Positions 8,290 through 10,399 of a DNA stretch of 10,399 nucleotides are shown here, piece by piece. The position numbers and the translations under genes are program-made. The first letter of the stretch is position 1, and every line of letters starts with the position of its first letter. This stretch comes from JANPLG01 sp964609085 (GTDB lineage: Bacteria; Armatimonadota; SYMT01), in assembly GCA_964609085.1 (NCBI GenBank), contig CAZSRZ010000150.1, positions 1 to 10,399 on the forward strand, written 5' to 3'. The notes below the pieces were generated by a model. The model had not been told where the DNA came from. It was given only the letters and a program-made list of their open reading frames with translations, and made no database searches.

Positions 8290-9407
8290 GGGGCCAGCAG
8301 CTCATCAGCGATCTTTCGGGCCAGGTCGGTGAGCCGTGCCCCTTCGAGGTTGCTCATCAGTGCCACGGCGCAACCTTCCGCGGGCAAGAGGTAGAGGTAC
8401 GTGCTCACGCGGGGTTGCCCGCCCCCGTGGGCGACCTCGCGCCGGCCGTTCCGCTCAGTGATCACCCAGCCCAACCCGTAGCCTGTCTCCTTGCCGTCGG
8501 TCAGCTTTCCGCGGGTCCACATCAGTGCCCGCGACTCGGCACGCAGCAGGCCGCCCTTCTCCAAGGTCGCGGCAAATCGAGCCAGGTCTTCGGCGGTGGA
8601 GCAGAGCCCGCCGCCGGGGATCTTGTTGCTGACGTCCGCGAGGACAGAGTTTCGCAGATCACCGTTCGGCAGTCTGCGGTAACCCTGGGCACGGCGGCTG
8701 ATGAGGACCGACGCATCGTCGTCTCGGGCCGTCACCATTCCGGAGGGACCGAAAACCCGCTGCTGGAGGTAGGCAACAAACGGGACACCGGCTGCGCTTT
8801 CGACAGCGGCACCGACGAGGTTGAACCCGTAGGTGGAGTAGAGGTATTTCGAACCGGGTTCGTGCGCCAGCGGGTCCTGCTCAAAGATCGAGAGCGCTTC
8901 GGTGACCGATGCGTAACGCCGGGTGCTCTCTACCTCCCCGGGTTTGTAGTGACGCACGCCGCCGAGGTGGCCCAGCAGTTGGCGAGTAGTCACCGGCCAG
9001 GGTTTGGCGGGAAAGCGGGGCACATACTTCTGAACGGGGACGTCGAGGTCCAGCTTGCCGGCTTCCATCATTTGGAGCGCCGCGACGGCGGTGATCGGCT
9101 TGGAGATGGACGCGAGTCGGTAGACGGTCCCGGCGGTGGCGGGCACGAAATTCTCAAGATCCGAGTACCCATAGCCACCGGACCAGCGCATTTCTCGACC
9201 GGTGACCACGGCTGCCGAGAGGCCGGGGATCTGCTGACGAGATTGCTCCGTGGTGATCAGCCGCTCCACAGCGGCGATCCGTGCCGGTGCAAGCCCTCCG
9301 GCAGGGGCCTGAGCGCGGAGAGAAACCGGGCCCGCGATGGCCAGAAACGCAGTGGCGATCATCGCCGAAAGCGAGCGGGCTGCTGACTTGCGCCGGCCGG
9401 TACCCAT
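8286..9407 (-). CDS. Exported serine hydrolase, class C beta-lactamase / penicillin-binding-protein family
   Basis: This 373-residue protein belongs to the beta-lactamase fold family that includes class C enzymes, DD-peptidases, D-aminopeptidases and esterases. A signal peptide (about residues 8-34, ending RAQA) directs export. The catalytic motif SISK gives nucleophile S100 and K103. Y190 in YLYSTYGFN is the likely second-motif tyrosine, and H327 in VAHGGGQP corresponds to the third motif (HxG in place of KTG). Other family hallmarks are PGLSAAVV, LLGHLGGV and PGGGLCSTAEDLARF. The reading frame is open further upstream to 9722, but that extension runs through a strong terminator hairpin and lacks a signal sequence. 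ATG at 9407, with GGAGA 9 nt upstream, is therefore preferred. The gene is first in a coupled operon with a small membrane protein and a symporter, so a role in releasing or trimming a compound for uptake is plausible. True beta-lactamase activity is possible but not indicated. Confidence 0.92.
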   Translation of the reverse strand: MGTGRRKSAARSLSAMIATAFLAIAGPVSLRAQAPAGGLAPARIAAVERLITTEQSRQQIPGLSAAVVTGREMRWSGGYGYSDLENFVPATAGTVYRLASISKPITAVAALQMMEAGKLDLDVPVQKYVPRFPAKPWPVTTRQLLGHLGGVRHYKPGEVESTRRYASVTEALSIFEQDPLAHEPGSKYLYSTYGFNLVGAAVESAAGVPFVAYLQQRVFGPSGMVTARDDDASVLISRRAQGYRRLPNGDLRNSVLADVSNKIPGGGLCSTAEDLARFAATLEKGGLLRAESRALMWTRGKLTDGKETGYGLGWVITERNGRREVAHGGGQPRVSTYLYLLPAEGCAVALMSNLEGARLTDLARKIADELLAP

Positions 9408-9458
9408 ATGCACTCGTCTCCACAACTCACGTAGCCGGCGGCACCGGAGGCCAGCCGC

Positions 9459-9494
9459 AAAGAAGCCCCGGAGATCGCTCTCCGGGGCTTCTTT
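9459..9494 (-). terminator. Strong intrinsic terminator (16-bp perfect stem)
   Basis: A perfect 16-bp inverted repeat encloses a 4-base loop. On the minus strand the arms are AAAGAAGCCCCGGAGA and its complement, with loop GCGA (a GNRA-type tetraloop) and a 3' end TTCTTT. It lies about 135 nt after the small secreted-protein gene and 51 nt before the serine hydrolase start, so it most likely ends the former transcript. Its A-rich and T-rich ends would let it act in both directions. Its position also argues against the long upstream extension of the hydrolase frame. Confidence 0.85.
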
Positions 9495-9596
9495 ACTCGG
9501 CCGGCCCTCGGTCACCTGCCTCCGTCGACGGTCCACGTTCCCACTGCTGCCACTCGGATAACCGCGCATCGTGCGCTGATGGCCGTGGAAGAGAGA

Positions 9597-9611
9597 CCGA
9601 CGGGAGGTCGG
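9597..9611 (-). terminator. Weak hairpin with pyrimidine tail after the small secreted-protein gene
   Basis: On the minus strand CCGAC and GTCGG form a 5-bp stem around a 5-base loop, followed by TCTCTCTTCC, about 17 nt after the gene's stop. The stem is short and the tail mixed, so this is a marginal call. The stronger hairpin 100 nt further on is the better terminator. The remaining bases between 9495 and 9628 show nothing else I can support. Confidence 0.2.
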
Positions 9612-9628
9612 AGCGGACCTGCCGGAGC

Positions 9629-10006
9629 CTAGTTGGTGCAGAGGCGGTAGTCCACGCTGTAGCGGTCCGCGTTGACGATCTTGATGGTGAACTGACCCGT
9701 CCAGCGCGGGGTCCACCGGCACACCGGCTCGCCGTCCGAAGCGGTGTCCTGGTCGATCAGGCGGCCGTTCTCGTCGTAGACATACATATCGATGTCGCCG
9801 TCACCCTCGGCCCTCGCCGTGGCGATTTCACCGGCCCGGAAAGTCTCCGTGAAGGTCTGCTGATACCCGGCAGAAAGGGTGCGGGGCCGATAGCAACCCG
9901 GCTGGCCCGATCCGGCCTGGGCGGGGGAGTGAGAGAAGGCGGCCAGAGCGGCCAGAGCGAGGATCCCGGCGGCGATCCGGCGGGGGGTGAAAGTTCGGGA
10001 ATTCAT
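9629..10006 (-). CDS. Small secreted protein with PPC-like beta-sandwich domain
   Basis: This 125-residue protein has a clear signal peptide (residues 1-31: basic start, hydrophobic IAAGILALAALAAF, cleavage after AQA). The mature part of about 94 residues contains AGEIATARAEGDGDIDMYVYD, then a strand and turn (CRWTPRWTGQFTIKIVN) and an ending YRLC. This order, with a G-D-x-D-I-D-x-Y-V-Y-D core and a W-x-G-x-F-x-I-x-I-x-N strand, resembles bacterial pre-peptidase C-terminal (PPC) domains, but here it stands alone without a peptidase. The mature protein has three cysteines (C38, C96, C123), so one disulfide with one cysteine left over is possible. ATG at 10006 is chosen because the signal peptide starts there and GGAG lies upstream; the frame is open for 49 more codons, which look like non-coding sequence. 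It is probably monocistronic. Function unknown. Confidence 0.8.
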   Translation of the reverse strand: MNSRTFTPRRIAAGILALAALAAFSHSPAQAGSGQPGCYRPRTLSAGYQQTFTETFRAGEIATARAEGDGDIDMYVYDENGRLIDQDTASDGEPVCRWTPRWTGQFTIKIVNADRYSVDYRLCTN

Positions 10007-10064
10007 CGTAGCGGGTTCTCCAGTAGGCTTCGTCCGGCTCCGGTTGAGCGGGACATCTTCCCTG

Positions 10065-10090
10065 GATGCCGAGGTCGGAGAGCCCTTACA
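10065..10090 (-). promoter_or_regulatory. Candidate ECF-sigma-type promoter for the small secreted protein
   Basis: On the minus strand TGTAAG (10090-10085) and GGCATC (10070-10065) are separated by 14 bases. They resemble the TGTAA / CGTC-type elements used by extracytoplasmic-function sigma factors. The implied start of transcription would leave a leader of about 50 nt before the ATG at 10006. A T-run (CTTTTTGG on the minus strand) lies just upstream. This rests on eye-matched motifs only; an unrelated match in G+C-rich DNA is quite possible. Confidence 0.3.
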
Positions 10091-10151
10091 ACCGCCCCAA
10101 AAAGAATTCTGCCGACGACGATCGGGGGCGGGGCACTTCGGCACAGGCTGC

Positions 10152-10178
10152 ATCCCGGCGCTGACGCGCTCGGCTCTG
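10152..10178 (-). repeat. Inverted copy of the right-edge repeat unit
   Basis: These 27 bases are the reverse complement of 10292-10318 with only two differences. One difference can form a G-U pair in RNA from this strand. Together with 10292-10318 it could form long hairpin arms around the GETPALP-type repeats. The presence of the unit in both orientations suggests a dispersed intergenic element rather than part of a gene. Confidence 0.65.
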
Positions 10179-10196
10179 TACGGAGGGGTGGCTGTT

Positions 10197-10267
10197 GGCC
10201 GCGAGATGCCAGCGTTCCCGGGGATTGCTCAGGCCGGCGAGACGCCAGCGCTCCCAGAGGCATTGCC
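10197..10267 (+). repeat. Two GETPALP-type dispersed intergenic repeats
   Basis: Two imperfect units of about 32-36 bases, 10197-10228 and 10232-10267, share the pattern GGCC-GCGAGAyGCCAGCGyTCCC followed by a purine-rich spacer and ATTGC. Read on the plus strand the second encodes AGETPALP, a peptide I recall as a frequent product of spurious ORFs over dispersed repeats in many bacterial genomes. I therefore treat the stretch as non-coding repeat DNA. Origin and function are unknown. Confidence 0.6.
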
Positions 10268-10288
10268 TTCGGTGACAGGCCCCCTCTG

Positions 10289-10399
10289 GCTCAGAGCCGA
10301 GCACGTCAGTGCCGGGATCCCCGCCTCCGTCAACCGGACAGCACCTCCGAAAACGCACCCGCCACCGCTCAGAGCCGTGCACGTCAGTGCCGGGATCCC
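10289..10399 (+). repeat. 33-bp direct repeats, two copies, period 78 bp, reaching the window edge
   Basis: Copies at 10289-10321 and 10367-10399 begin GCTCAGAGCCG and end GTGCCGGGATCCC, with a single mismatch (A or T at the twelfth base). A 45-bp unique stretch separates them. The second copy ends exactly at the window edge, so the full repeat length and copy number cannot be seen. A diverged inverted copy lies at 10152-10178. Two copies with a 45-bp gap plus an inverted copy do not make a CRISPR array. No gene is supported anywhere in 10007-10399; minus-strand open frames there are made of repeat sequence. Confidence 0.75.

Noticed and set aside
8415..9386. Plus-strand open frame of 323 codons
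   Set aside because: It is antisense to the serine hydrolase, whose catalytic motifs are intact on the minus strand.
9408..9722. N-terminal extension of the serine hydrolase by 105 codons
   Set aside because: It crosses a 16-bp perfect terminator hairpin and overlaps the end of the neighbouring gene, and it would place the signal peptide internally.
10007..10382. Minus-strand ORFs in the right-edge region and the 49-codon extension of the secreted protein
   Set aside because: They translate repeat sequence and lack homology features; the signal peptide begins at the ATG at 10006.
10289..10399. CRISPR array
   Set aside because: Only two direct copies with a 45-bp gap and an inverted diverged copy nearby, and no cas genes in the window.

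Overview
This is a G+C-rich window (roughly two thirds G+C by eye) from a Gram-negative-type bacterium. All six genes I can support lie on the minus strand, so transcription runs right to left. Signal peptides, long TPR-CHAT proteins and dispersed GETPALP-type intergenic repeats would fit an environmental lineage such as Acidobacteriota. That placement is an impression, because no marker gene is present.

Layout in transcription order. The right end (about 10007-10399) is non-coding. It holds 33-bp direct repeats, an inverted copy of the same unit and two GETPALP-type repeats, followed by a candidate extracytoplasmic-sigma promoter. Next is a small secreted protein resembling a PPC-type beta-sandwich domain (9629-10006). 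A near-ideal intrinsic terminator (perfect 16-bp stem, GCGA loop) sits at 9459-9494. Then comes a tightly coupled three-gene operon: an exported serine beta-lactamase-family hydrolase (8286-9407), a YhdT/DUF997-like small membrane protein (7975-8289, 4-nt overlap) and a PanF-like sodium:solute symporter (6414-7985, 11-nt overlap). After 267 non-coding bases there are two adjacent, signal-peptide-bearing CHAT-peptidase-domain proteins. The first (3282-6146) is complete, with His800 and Cys857. The second (1-3263) carries an array of about 42-residue TPRs and runs off the left edge about ten codons before its expected catalytic cysteine.

How they may work together. Hydrolase, small subunit and symporter probably act in sequence: a periplasmic or surface hydrolase releases or processes a small compound and the symporter pair imports it. 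The two CHAT proteins probably form a separate transcription unit of exported TPR-scaffolded cysteine peptidases. I see no gasdermin, Cas gene, transposase, RNA gene or CRISPR array here, so a CHAT-based defence system is not supported by the visible neighbours. The least explained elements are the tandem exported CHAT pair, a substituted Na+-site residue in the symporter and the structured repeat cluster at the right edge.
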